A model generated the notes under the pieces. That model saw only the letters and a program-made list of their open reading frames with translations, ran no database searches and was not told the origin of the DNA. Positions 41,001-53,200 of a DNA stretch of 64,000 nucleotides are shown here, piece after piece (the first letter of the stretch is position 1; each line of letters opens with the position of its first letter). The stretch comes from Trichoplax sp. H2 (lineage: Eukaryota > Placozoa > Uniplacotomia > Trichoplacea). The stretch covers positions 868,001 to 932,000 of the forward strand of contig NOWV01000011.1 in assembly GCA_003344405.1 (NCBI GenBank), given 5' to 3'. Made by a program: the position numbers and the translations under genes.

Positions 41001-44000
41001 ATGAGTTAATCGAATCATTATTTTTCGCGGTCTAACGCTTTCCACATCTAGCAAGTAACTTTCTACGGCTCAACAATACCGATGATCAGTAACAAACCAG
41101 AAGGAACAGAAATCAAAATTGAAGGATTAAGTAAACCAGCTATTGTACACGCAAGAGGTTTAACAATCTATGGCAGCGATGATCAACCAGTAAGGACTAC
41201 TGCTAAAATTCTATTTGCTTGTGTTGTTGTGTGTATAAATTTAAAGAATCATACAGTTATATCGCTATGATTTCATTACTTTAAGTTACAATATTAAAGT
41301 TATTTATTACAGTAGGATACTTCTAATTATACTTTAGTCAATCTAATGATGTGACCGAATTATTAAAGGTTTTAGTCAAGTCTCTACAATTTGAAGATGG
41401 TAAAATGATTGCCGCTAGCAACTACGGTCAAGTTGAAGAAAGCGACGAGTCTCTCGAATTGACTGATGAAGAAAAAGGAATAATTGCTAATATCAGAGTA
41501 CGATTAATGTTCTAATTTAAGTTCTTTCATTGCCTCTTGTCACTTACACTACCTACGAATATATGCTTTAGTGCGGTATATTCTTACCCCTAATAACTTA
41601 TTGTTACACTCACCTTTTGATAAATTCTGTTGTAGACTATTTGGGCAGGTATCCTTGCACATGATAATATTGAAGATGAAACCGACTTTTTCAAAGGCGG
41701 CGGCGGTTCAATGGATGTCGCCAGGTAAATTACTGTTTAAGCAACTAGTATTTACACCGTACGATATTTTCTCAGCTTTTCTAATATCTCCTACTATTAT
41801 GCAGACTTGTCGAGGAAGTAAAGCAAAAATGTGGAGTAGCTTTGACTCCTGAAGAAGTCTATATGAGCACACAGTAAGTTTAATATTACGAGGGATACTT
41901 TTGATAGACCGTAGAATATTAACTTAGCCATGGCTTATCACTAGGTATAAAGACTTTGGAACTATGGTTATCAAAAAATTCCGTGGTGGTGACGAACTGG
42001 AATTCGATTTTGAATCTGTAAGAATAAGGATTTAATATCTCTTTCTATACGAGTATACGAGTATGTATACGAGCTCATGCATAGTATACCCGATATCTAG
42101 CCTCTAAAAGTTTAACGAGATATACTTACAACTTTCTCATATTAGGTCGATCTACATGTCAATGATATGGATGTTAAAATCCCACATCAATTATTCATTA
42201 ACAACCAGTTTGTTGACTCTATCTCTGGCAAATTTTTTAAAACAATAAATCCAACGGATGAATCGGTATATTATAACTGTAGCTTTAGTTGTCCACTAAT
42301 CACCAAAATAAATTCTTCATTGATATTGACATAAATTAATGAATCTTTCAGGTAATATGCAAAGTTTCATATGCTACTGAAGAGGACGTAAATGTCGCCG
42401 TTCAAGCTGCAAAGGAAGCCTTTGAAGGTGATTGGGGTAAAATGAATGCTCGCGATCGTGGCAAGCTGATGTACAGGTATTGATTTGTACCTCTTGCAGA
42501 TATAAAATTGGGTATATTAGAACTTGAGATTACTTTTTAATTGATTACTCATATAGATTGGCTGATCTGATGGAAGAACATTTAGAAGAATTAGCTACAA
42601 TAGAAACTTTGGACTCTGGAGCAGTATATACCCTAGCTCTAAAGACTCATATTGGCATGTCAATTGACACATTCAGATATTTTGCCGGTTATTGTGATAA
42701 AATTCATGTAAGTTTAGACTTTACAACTATTATCTGCATATCCACAAAATGATTAGTACCTCTTATGCAAATTTGGATATATTCGTAGGGAAAAACTATT
42801 CCAATCAACAATGCCAGGCCAAGTCATAACCTTTGCCTTACCAGACGTGAACCATTAGGGTAATTATATTTTATAATCTAATTCATTTCTTTCTATTCTA
42901 CGTAAATAACGATTGCATCGTCTAAGCCTTTATAATATGAATTTTTATATTAATTAAGTGTTTGTGGAATTGTAATCCCATGGAATTATCCCTTGATGAT
43001 GTTAGCTTGGAAAATGTCGTCTTGCCTAGCAGCCGGTAATACTTGCGTGTTAAAGCCTGCTGAGGTATTTCTACTGAAGTTCAATAACTGTTGTGCAAGT
43101 GAACTTATTGGCTAACTGTGTTTTGCTCCAATACTTCCTTATACTATAGGTTACACCTCTTTCAGCTCTTAAATTTGCTGAACTAACCGTCAAAGCTGGA
43201 TTCCCTAAGGGAGTTATTAACATTTTGCCTGGTAGCGGTGAGTGCCATTATATTCTATCTCTCATTTACGTATTACTACTTAGTGTATTTATGTGAGATA
43301 ATTCACCGTTTCTATTTCCGAAATCCTATCAGGGCGTGTCTGCGGTCAAGCAATTTGTGACCATCCCGATATTCGTAAAGTCGGCTTTACAGGATCAACA
43401 CCAATTGGAAGAACCGTCATGAAAAGGTCAGTAACAATGACTTATCATTGCACATGTGATATAAATAATAGAAAGGATTGACTGATTGTCAAGACAAAAA
43501 TTATCGCACTAGCCTATCTAACTTATTAACCTTGCAATATCTATTGTGTTATACAGTGCTGCTGAAAGTAACTTGAAAAAGGTATCTTTGGAACTTGGAG
43601 GAAAATCTCCTCTCATAATTTTCCAGGATTGCGATATGGATAAAGCCGTTCGACAGGTAAGGATGTATCATCACTCTTGATGTGTATCATTTGGCACAAT
43701 AAATACTGTAGGTGTTCTAACTGCTGGAGCAATCTTTACAGGGTATGTTGTCTAGTCTTTTCAACAAAGGAGAAAACTGTATTGCAGCCGGACGCATTTT
43801 TGTTGAAGAATCAATTCATGACGAATATGTTGCACGTTTGGTAATAAAGCAAAATCTTAATTCTTTGAAACAAAATAATAGCAATACCCTTATTATATTA
43901 GGTTGATTTTAATTTGGAAATTTAAAAACGATCATAGGTAGAGGAAGTTAAAAAGTTGAAAATTGGTGATCCATTCGATCGATCAACAGCACACGGTCCT

Positions 44001-44996
44001 CAAAATCACGAGTAAATTCTTATCTTGATAACAAAGTTGTATTACCTTTTCCGATTATTTGTAATATAAGTTATAATATTCATTTTATGTCTATATAGAA
44101 AGCATATGGTAAAACTGTTAGAGTACGTTGATCAAGCTGTTGCAGAAGGTGCCACGTTGGTCTATGGAGGGAAACGCCTTGATAGATCTGGTTCGATGCT
44201 TGATAATTCATTATTTTTTGTCCTTTTCCTTGATGCATTAACATTTCTTTATGTAATTAAAATTTTTAGGTTTCTTCATGGAACCAGCTGTCCTTACAAA
44301 TGTAGCCGATGACAACTATGCCGCGATAGAAGAATCTTTTGGCCCTGTTCTTGTCATTTCAAGCTTCAAAGATGGGTAATTGAGCTGTTAATATTTGATA
44401 AAAATTTTTATTCATGATTGCAAATACACAGCTGTATAATTAAATTTTTTTATAGAGATGTAGACGGTGTGCTAAAGCGCGCTAACAAGACTGAATATGG
44501 TTTGGCTTCTGGCGTCTTCACTAAAGATATCAACAAGGTTACCAATTAAATTATGCTAGTCTTTACAGCTTTTAGCAATTACTACAACATGTAGCAAATC
44601 GATCTAACCTTCTAAATGTAACAACTATATTGTATTCATAGCACTTAATAGCAGTATCCTTGTATTAATGATGTAAACCTTCTTTTAGGCGTTGCTTTGC
44701 AGCGAAAAACTAGATGCTGGAACAGTTTTTGTGAATACATATAACAAAACCGATGTTGCCTCTCCATTTGGCGGATTCAAGCAGTCAGGATTTGGAAAAG
44801 ATTTAGGTCAGTTTTTAATTAAAATCGGAATTCATATTTCTAGGGCGTGATAACTAAGCGTAGTACTGTATAAACTATAGTTTGTGAATTTAATTCCTAC
44901 TATAGATTTTTACTGAGATAGATTTTAATTTGTACAGGTGAAGAAGCACTTAATGAATATTTAAAGACCAAGACAGTAACAATCGAGTACGACTAA
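38062..44996 (+). CDS. ALDH1L: 10-formyltetrahydrofolate dehydrogenase, ALDH1L1/ALDH1L2 type, with probable mitochondrial leader
   Basis: Twenty-five exons join in phase to 921 residues (human ALDH1L2 923): 38062-38483, 40098-40263, 40515-40619, 40745-40801, 40912-40944, 41052-41189, 41369-41497, 41636-41724, 41805-41873, 41945-42017, 42146-42265, 42352-42476, 42557-42707, 42789-42859, 42959-43064, 43150-43237, 43333-43426, 43557-43656, 43742-43840, 43938-44011, 44099-44190, 44270-44375, 44456-44537, 44689-44806, 44938-44996 (TAA). It oxidises 10-formyl-THF to THF and CO2, making NADPH. Residues 1-20 ([20 protein letters not shown]) are basic and free of acid, as in a mitochondrial leader. 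The hydrolase domain has H126 ([11 protein letters not shown]) and D162 (DDGLDTG). The carrier domain has the phosphopantetheine serine S375 ([10 protein letters not shown]). The dehydrogenase domain has E691 (LELGGKSP) and nucleophile C725 (KGENC). All catalytic residues are intact. Intron 1, 1.6 kb, holds a tandem duplication. Confidence 0.97.
38831..39236. repeat. Two-copy tandem duplication, about 207-bp unit, in ALDH1L intron 1
   Basis: Copies at about 38831-39004 and 39038-39236 share, in order, tgttgccacca, caaagaa-gcat, catcatca, attcca, gctttaca-gacatagc and catcgtta-aagccaata. Divergence is substantial, so the event is not recent. Confidence 0.8.
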
Positions 44997-46654
44997 AGAA
45001 GTGATCTCGAATGTACTTATAGACTGTTTAGTATCTAAGATAACCCATTACAGTTATAGTGTACTATTGTATGCCAATACTTTAATTTCAGGGTGTATTC
45101 GGTAGATAATCTCAGAGAAAACACTTTTATGTAGGCTATTTTACTTGCCAGTATAAGTGTTCATACTGTGCTATTCAATGTCTGATTTTAAAAGCTAAAG
45201 TAGGAGTTGCAATTGCAAATTTTTATTGCTACTTAAGGCAGCTACTATTACATTTTATATTATCACTGGTTCTTGGTGTAATAACTAAATTGTTGTATTG
45301 CATTCATCAGTTAAATAAAGCAAATAAACTTTATTTGCAAGTCGTCGGATATTTTTGTGAGCGTGATTAATATATGTATATTTATAATTGCATGATCTTG
45401 CTTAATGCATTAATAATATAATTTATCATAATATCCTATCAAAAGATGATATCGTTATTTTGTATCTACGCGTAGACATAGAAATTTTATAGATAAATGG
45501 TAGTAGAATATAACATAGCATTATAGCCATAAAGAATGTCCAGCTATAGATTTGGTCATGATGCTAGCATGGAGAATGCATCTTAACCACAAAGCATCAT
45601 ACTAAATTGGTTGATTTTCAAGGATAAGAGAATGCTAGATAGCTACTGTAGTTGCTATAGTCAGTGCGTTTACACAGTTATAACAAAAATAGTTGATAAC
45701 TAAATTACTGGATAATAAAATCAAGAAGTACCGGATACAGATTTTCCATCAGAGGTATCTGTGCTTTAGGCAATAGATTCATTATCGTTATGCAGTTATA
45801 GCAATTACTGTATTTACTGATACCCTTCGCTGAGATCAAGTATTATGGCATGTATCATATGTATAAAACGGCAGAATATTGTAATAATAAATCTCGGAAA
45901 AATAATTACGTATACGGTACGATGCATACATGATTTAATCAATTAGGAAAAACAAATTGCTATAATGATATGTGAGGAAGACGTGTTGACAGGTATATAC
46001 TCGTAAGTATTGTACTGGTATCGTAGCAACATTTGATGTACAGTGTACAGACCTTCTAGACGCCGTAAGTACAATATGGCTACAAATGTCTACAAGATCA
46101 AATACGAAAATTGAATAAAATCTTTACTTATTTACGAATTAAGTAGTAAATAATTAGTAAGATGCTGTACTTGGAATGATTCTCTCTTAACCTACTCAAA
46201 TTGTACTGCTTTACGTATGATGTTGAACCTGGAACGTCGATATTGAAATCTGCTAAACGGATGCAGATATTGATACGAACATTATCAACCTATTTAAAAT
46301 ATGCAATACAAAGTAGGTTGACACAACTGGCACAGAAAGAATAGTTCTAGCGAAATCAGAGAGAATTTCTAATGACTATGTCTTTCCATATTGCTGCAGA
46401 TTATGACATGACTGTTTGATAATTAATTCATGAAACACTCTTGAAGTCAACATCAACTACTGTTTTACTCCTTGATAATCTTTCATCATTGCATTAGTAC
46501 TTGCATTTTGAGATTATTTTTGTCATCTTATCTCAATAAATGCGTATTGATCATTCTACCATGTGGTAGACTACTCTGATTTACACAACATAGTGCTATG
46601 ATTCCGTTTCAGAAGAAGCAATTTTGGTTTTCTTTGTACGACAGCTTATGGCTG
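44997..46654. other. Tail-to-tail intergenic region between ALDH1L (+) and MANBAL (-)
   Basis: Two ALDH1L polyadenylation signals lie at 45314-45319 and 45323-45328. A TGTACAGTGTACA motif lies near 46037. No exon was recognised on either strand in the remaining 1.3 kb. Confidence 0.5.
45314..45328 (+). terminator. Polyadenylation signals of ALDH1L
   Basis: Two AATAAA hexamers four bases apart, about 320 bases after the ALDH1L stop codon, followed by a TTTATTTG run typical of cleavage regions. Confidence 0.6.
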
Positions 46655-46837
46655 TTATGTCTTCTTCTTTTTATCCTCGGTGTCGATATCCTCGATCGTT
46701 AATTCCGGTACCGGTTCTTCCGATGTATTATCTTTCCTTTGCACGTATACCAAAGCCAACAAGCATACTACTTGAAATAGACCAGCCATAATTAGCCCAG
46801 AATCCAGTAATAAATCAAAAATATTATAGGATGCCAT
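46655..46837 (-). CDS. MANBAL: MANBAL/UPF0239-type small single-pass membrane protein
   Basis: A single-exon frame of 60 residues whose start sits in the context GCCATGG. The N-terminal part has a short acidic lead (NIFDLLLDSG) and one membrane segment at about residues 14-31 (LIMAGLFQVVCLLALVYV). The tail is acidic then ends KKKK-T. The layout and the pattern LLxxGLxxGxxFQxxCxLA match human MANBAL (85 residues, UPF0239), a membrane protein of unknown function. Here the lead before the membrane segment and the tail after it are both shorter. The assignment rests on one short block, so it is moderate. It lies 1.7 kb after ALDH1L on the opposite strand and faces CDPF1 head-to-head. Confidence 0.62.
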   Translation of the reverse strand: MASYNIFDLLLDSGLIMAGLFQVVCLLALVYVQRKDNTSEEPVPELTIEDIDTEDKKKKT

Positions 46838-48243
46838 GGCTAAGCGATAATATTGTACTAAAATGGGGATACTGCAACACCAGGTAGCGTCGTTGCATCC
46901 TTCTACTACAAAGACAGCACTCGCATCTCTTCCATTGCCACAAGCTTGCTATGACATGGCACAAAGTCCTTGTATGCTAGGATTCCAGATGGTAAGAGTT
47001 GAATACTGCAACGATTTCACGTTGAAAATTGTCAATCAATTGAAATGCCGATGGCACTTTCCGTTAGCAGCTGCTGATGTTGATCATCAAGAACAAGAAG
47101 CATCGACAAGGCAACGAGCTTGTGTTGATGTTTATATGGACTTGGTCTATTTCTGTCCGTACTGTAGTCCGTATTTTGGACAACTGATAGCGATCCATGC
47201 GTATTGTCACGATTGTTTTCGTAGGGCTACACTGACATTACTTTAGCTTAAGCTGATATATTACGACGCCAATTTTTTAATACTGTACGATATACTAACT
47301 GCAGTGATCTGGGGTACACTATCAGTGTCAGGGCTGTATTCTACACTCAACTAGTCTATGGTCTGCTCAATTGAACCCATACCTAAGGGTAGACTATAGG
47401 TTGCTCGCAAAAGTAATGTCACCACTAAAAAAAAGGTGGAAAATCGCCCATTTTACCACTACTAGCATTAGCACAGTTGGAGCTGCTGTATCCATCTTTC
47501 GGTTGGTTTTCTTATATTCAAACAGCCAACAAACTTCCAGGTAACCAAGTTTTCCTCCATACTGTATTATATAGTATAGGCGCAAAACAGTCCTCGATCG
47601 ACCATTTGGTGTCTGGTACAGTAGTTAAAAATACAGTAATACTATCACTCCATGCTCCATATTGTAATACTGTATAGATGTCCAGTTCATGTTTTCCAGT
47701 ATTTCCATTGCAAACTTCGCTGACTTGTCCAACTTTTAGCTCATTAGTTAGCATTTTAAACTCTACTATTCTTCTTCTTCTCATCATAGCGTGCATATAT
47801 ATTGCATAGAAGCGAATAGATGTATACTTTAACATCCTATTGACTTGGCTATAATTGAAATACTCATTTCCAATGGTACACGGTAAGCATACACCGATCT
47901 AGGAATGGAAGTGTAACCTACCCAGTGCTTAATTCCATGGTAACAACTTAATCTCTGTGTCAATTTGCAAAGTTATGCACTACTTTTAGCTCATCAGTTA
48001 GGATTTTAGACCTTACTCCCCTTCTTCTTTCGATCAGAGTGCGAATACTTCAACATCCTATCGACTTGGCTATAATTAAAATACTCATTTCTAAGAAATT
48101 CGAGTAGAACACGGTAAGCACACTCTTCATTTACTGGATACGGTTGGAATTGAAGAGTTGGCTCTATTAGCAACTTGACTACGTGTATTAACTTCCTAGT
48201 TCCATGGTAATAACTTATTAATTCTGTCTTAATTTGTACAGTT
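46838..48243. promoter_or_regulatory. Divergent region between MANBAL (-) and CDPF1 (+), with a tandem duplication next to CDPF1
   Basis: About 1.4 kb, less AT-rich in its left half. The left part holds a 127-codon plus-strand frame (46863-47246) without recognisable homology. The right part, from about 47733, consists of two copies of the sequence leading into the CDPF1 start codon, listed separately. Confidence 0.45.
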
Positions 48244-48258
48244 ATGCGCTACTTTAGG
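47733..48258. repeat. Tandem duplication of the CDPF1 upstream region, about 255-bp unit
   Basis: The copies run from about 47733 to 47990 and from about 47984 to 48258. Shared blocks in order are ttttagctcat-agttag-attttaga, cttcttctt, caacatcctat-gacttggctataatt, aaatactcatttc, acacggtaagca, agttccatggtaa-aacttaat, and agttatgc-ctacttt. The last block is the CDPF1 start (ATGCGCTACTTT) in copy two. Copy one carries ATGCACTACTTT, which meets a stop two codons later. Confidence 0.85.
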
Positions 48259-48947
48259 TGCAATGTTTGCAAGCTACAACTTGCTTATGAATACTTTGGA
48301 CAACGGCCTCCTTTTGGCAAGAAAACGATTGCGTCAGTAGAACAGATCTAGCTTAGGCAACTTTGGTTCAATAACTACTGTCATAAGCTATGCGAAAATT
48401 CTACTGTGCAACATGCTAACAGACTTTTGCTCATCTCTTACAGTCTATTAGAAAATGCATACGTCATTCATGATCCCTTCGATGCAGATGGTAGTCATTT
48501 AATCCTGGGATCGCATTGCTCTGAATGTGGTGCTGCAGTTTGTGTCGATCAGGTTAGTCTTGATCAATGCTTGAAAAGCACTATTCTACTTCAATCGATC
48601 TCAATGCACGTATATTACTTTGAATGCTGGCGATTGCACGTTACTAAATGCTAGCTTTTATCGTTACATATTGATGCAAACTTTTTAGAAATGCAGTCTA
48701 TTTTACGTTAAGCGTTTCTGCTGTCAATGCTGTATTGCACGAAACGAAGACTTTCCTACTGAGGTGCAGAAGGTAAAGACATACAGCAGATTTCTTTAAT
48801 AGTGTCAGAGGATTATCTTAATACTTTACATAAACTAAATATGCCATGAACATACCAATTTAAAAGGAACGTTGACCTGTAACACTTCCTTCCATCATCT
48901 TCTTGTAGGAAATTAAGAAAATGAAAGAATTGAACTCGAAAAATTGA
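48244..48947 (+). CDS. CDPF1: Cysteine-rich DPF motif domain-containing protein 1
   Basis: Four exons give 106 residues (human 123): 48244-48332, 48444-48552, 48689-48772, 48909-48947 (TGA). The start MRYFRCNVCKLQLAYEYFGQ places the first cysteine pair as in the family. The diagnostic DPF triplet follows in LLENAYVIHDPF. Further cysteines come in GSHCSECGAAVCVDQ and in CSLFYVKRFCCQCC; together they suggest a zinc-binding fold. The C-terminus is a short Lys-rich helix. The biochemical role of CDPF1 is unknown. The donor of exon 1 is GTCAGT at 48333; the nearby GTAGAA at 48337 would break the frame. Its promoter is tandemly duplicated. GRIPAP1 follows tail-to-tail. Confidence 0.93.
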
Positions 48948-50209
48948 TTACTTGTATTATTATAGCCAAATCGGCCATCAAGACCTCTCAAGTTTTGCCT
49001 AATTGACATGACAGACAGTATAATTATATTACAATCAGCGAAAATTTAATAGCTTTGATGATAATATACTATACGAGTAAACCAAAAGCGGATATGATTA
49101 CTGCTTGTACGCCATCACTGGTTTCGGTTACCTTACTACGTCTAAAACTTGCAACATTTATATTTTACACAGAAGGATGTAAACAACTTATGCCTGTACG
49201 TATACATTTTTTCTTATACTTACAACATCTTGCCCTATAGTGAAATGCTATAGTTAGGGTATACTACATCTTTACTGATAAAAATTATTAAATACTCTTA
49301 CAGATCCCAGCTATGATACTGACAGTGAATATTATTAAGATAAAGCATTCAACATACTGCCGTACTGTAATATCCTATTGTAGATATAGAAGTGGAATGA
49401 AAATGGATTACAAATTAATCTTTAGAAACAGATTACACAGTGCCAGTACTCATTCATCTTTTCAAATTATTCCATTATTACAGTGGACCTACGTCAGACT
49501 CGCACCTTCGTTACTAATGTAGTTATAAAATAATTTTATGCCACTATAAGTACTGCTCATAGTAATTATCACTGTACGTGTAGAACATCGTACAACAAAT
49601 ATCGATAAAAGAAGAGAACTTATTGACAGATTATATCTTGATGATAGACTTGGATACTGATGATGTAATGACTTACTGTGTAGATGGCTAAATATTTTTC
49701 AAATTTTCATCCTAACGACACGTGTAATACTTAATGTAAACAGAAAAATATCAAGCAATCACAAAATGGTGATATTTAAATAGAATCGATTATTTATTTC
49801 CGCACATAAAATAAATATGTAAAAATAATGCTGAAGCTCATAATTTAATTCGTTATTTTCAAATTGGATCGAATTTCTAACTGGATTTTAGCAGCATGAT
49901 CAATTAAAAATTACGATCGATCGTAGTAATGATTTACCAACTTGAATACACATTTTTTATTCAAGTATTTAACAGAGCTAGCAGAAGCAAAACACTTAAC
50001 ACATATCCAAGTTTCACAAAAATCATAATATATTTAAAAGTAGTCTTGATATCCCTTTACATCGAATTAAATATAAAAGTAGTTAGCTGTATAGAATGAT
50101 CATCCTAACGGTCTATCATGTCAAATCATAAAGACTATGATCCATGGCTTGTCTGTTTGAGAATAAGTAATCGTTTGATATTCACCTACAAGAAGACAGC
50201 ACGAACTGT
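48948..50209. other. Tail-to-tail region between CDPF1 (+) and GRIPAP1 (-)
   Basis: A GRIPAP1 polyadenylation signal may lie at 49961-49956 (minus). On the plus strand two open frames (49055-49195 and 49304-49522) could be spliced into one, but show no family resemblance; see findings. Nothing else was recognised. Confidence 0.4.
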
Positions 50210-53200
50210 CTATGAAGTCTGAAAGTGAGTTCGCCGAGCTCTTTCTTTTACGAGTTCTGTACTTACTTCTTCAATGTTCTGAATAAGTAAATATGTTATC
50301 AATTAAATATACGTACACTGTTTGTCAATTAGCTACAATTCATATTATTGCTCACTTATTCATTTTTATCAACATTAATTGGATAAGTCTTCCGCAATCT
50401 TTAGCAATTGAATATTATTTTTAATTTCATACCTTTTGCAAACTTAGATTCTTAATTATAGTTTCCTCGAGAACCCTTTGCAATTTTGCATTCATCTCTC
50501 GTAGACCTTCATCACCTTTCTCTCTATACTTTACAAACTCTAGTAGTCTTGATTCTATAGCTTGGATATTTCTTTGTGGTTCTATTTCGACAAGGCGAAA
50601 TAATTGTCTCGTAAATATAATCAATATTAAGGCTTATCCACGAAATAGATACCCCAATCAATTTACCTGGCTTTGCACTGCGCTTTTGTAAAACGAAACC
50701 TTCAAATATCTTTGTTTTCCGAGTTAATTCTTCAGCTAAGCTCGCGCCTGATTCCTCTAATATTTGAACACGCGACTCTAATGTCCGTTTCGTTTGCTGT
50801 AATTTAGAAACGCGTTCTAACAGCTCTTTAGTTTCGTTTCTAGTTAGCATTTTCGCAGCATCCATGTCATTAGACTAATCAAAAAATTAATCCTTAGCTT
50901 ATTCTTTTTGCAATAGCAGCTATTATTGAAATCATTACTAAACATGCGCTATTCATTCACGATATCAAATATCTGTTGCTGAAATATAGTAGAAATGTCA
51001 AACATATCGGAATAGTTCATTAACTCTATAGAACCAGTTCTAGTGATCTAGTTTCCAAGCTGGTGTACTACCTGTATGTTTTATAGCAACACCTACAGTG
51101 CATTTGCCATTAATGTTATGAGGTATTAAATTTTTTTAAATTCTAGCCATATAGACAACTCAGGCATAACGAAATTAAAAATTTCTATATCCAATTTCTT
51201 TCTTTATATAATGGAAGAAATTGTTTTAGAAGATCTTACCGGTATCGGATTATTTTCTGTTGGCAGACTGGGTTGGCTATTTTAAAATTAAAATCATCTT
51301 ATAATGTACGTAGCTTCTTTTTAATCGCTGAAATAGTCAACATTGCATGCAACAAACCTTCCTACTCTATTAAGTGATATATTTGATGTTCTTATACTGC
51401 CTAAAAGGTATTAACAAGCATATGATACTGATATTAGTAGATCTATTGTGAACGGAATCAGCGGTTAAAGATCAGCAAGATACCCGAAGGAAGAAGTTAC
51501 CGACCTGTACTTTCAGTATTTTGTTGGTAATTTAAGACCTCTGTTAGTTGATCTGATCTTTTTCTCTCTGATTTTAGTAGGCGTCTAATGTCCTTCATCT
51601 TAAATATCGTAATGTTTAATGAAAATCATTCTTGCAACTTTCGATAAATTTATAATATCTTAAGCGAAATAACCATTACAAATATGGTACCTTATCATGG
51701 GATTTCTTTTCTACGGTTCTCCTGTCAGCTATCAAATCCTCAATCATCTAATAATAGCAATGGATAAATAAAGAATGAAATTATTACTTATATATTATAC
51801 TTGATCAATCGATCTCATTAGTTCATGATAGTAATAATAAAACCTGAGGATAAGTAAAAACTCAAATTGAGCACCTGACTTTTAAAGTAATCAAGTGACA
51901 AATATTTCAGACTGGAACGATTTTTATCATCGTAGGATTTAATTTTATAATGTCCTTATACCCGTTTCATTTGTTCAATTTCCTGATCTTTGAAACCGAC
52001 AACTTTTTGTAAGTTTTCAACTAATGTTTCATTTTCCTTTTCTTTTTCGTTCCATTGTAGCTCATAAGAATCTTTTACTCTAACAAGGTCATCTTTTACC
52101 TCCTATAAAGATCAAAGATATTATCTGTAATAGGCCATTTAACTGCATTGAAAGATCAATTTGCCTTATTATTAATTAATTTTAAAATATTTCTATCTTA
52201 CCTCTAACTCAGATTTTAAAGAAGTTTCATTCTTTTCATGATCATTCTATACGATTAAATAATCAGCATACATTTCACAAAATACCCTAAACTTTATACT
52301 TTAACTTTCATTTTATAAGATACTGGTAGTATATCAAGTACGCAATCTAACCCTAATATTAATAATCATTTGATCAGTTTGCCGTTTATCGTTGTCCATA
52401 ATTTTAATCTTGTCTTGCAATTTACCAATTAGTGCCGATTTTTGGCCCAATTCCTTACTAAAGTCCTATTTAGAATAAATGGATTACATCAGCGTGATAC
52501 TTTTAACTAGCAGAAGCTAAAGTTTGCTATATACATTTACGGAAGCTTTTTATACCTGTTCAATGTCTGATTTAGAATGCAGTACTTGCCTAATTTCCTA
52601 TAAATTTTAAACGGATAATGAGATTAAAGAGAGATATTAATATTATAACTGCAATATAATTCTCGTTTACTGTGTAATATTTTAAATACATTTTTAGTTA
52701 TATCAAAGTTCTACTCGTTATCATTACATAGCCACAATTCCGTATACTATTAAGCCATTGTGTGAGGTTCAATCTTCGCATACTTATTAGTTATGGTCTA
52801 CATAATGCAGAGAGCAGTAAATAATTTACTATAACTACTAGATATAGTCAAGGTAATATAATGAGTACTGCAGTAATTAAAAGAATACTCATTAACTATA
52901 GCCCCTAAAAATTTAAACTCCCATAGTTATATCCTACAATATAGATACCTGAATTACTACTTTAATCATCGTATTGAAGCTCGTCTAAAATTACTACATA
53001 TAAATTATATTGTTATCCACTTTTTAGAAATAGCTGCAGTCATCCGAAGCAAAATAAGCATAAAAAATATTGACTACTGATGTTTTACCTGCAATTCGTC
53101 TTGAAGAGATTCAATTTCTTCTTTGTACTGATTAGAATCGCGTTGATGTTCCACAGTCATATTATCTAAAATGGATTTACGTCTTTGTGCAACCTAATAC

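Noticed and set aside
46863-47246. 127-codon plus-strand open frame next to MANBAL
   Set aside because: No recognisable domain despite a few cysteines (FCPYCSPYF), it starts 26 bases from the divergent MANBAL start codon, and the local composition is less AT-rich so long frames are expected by chance.
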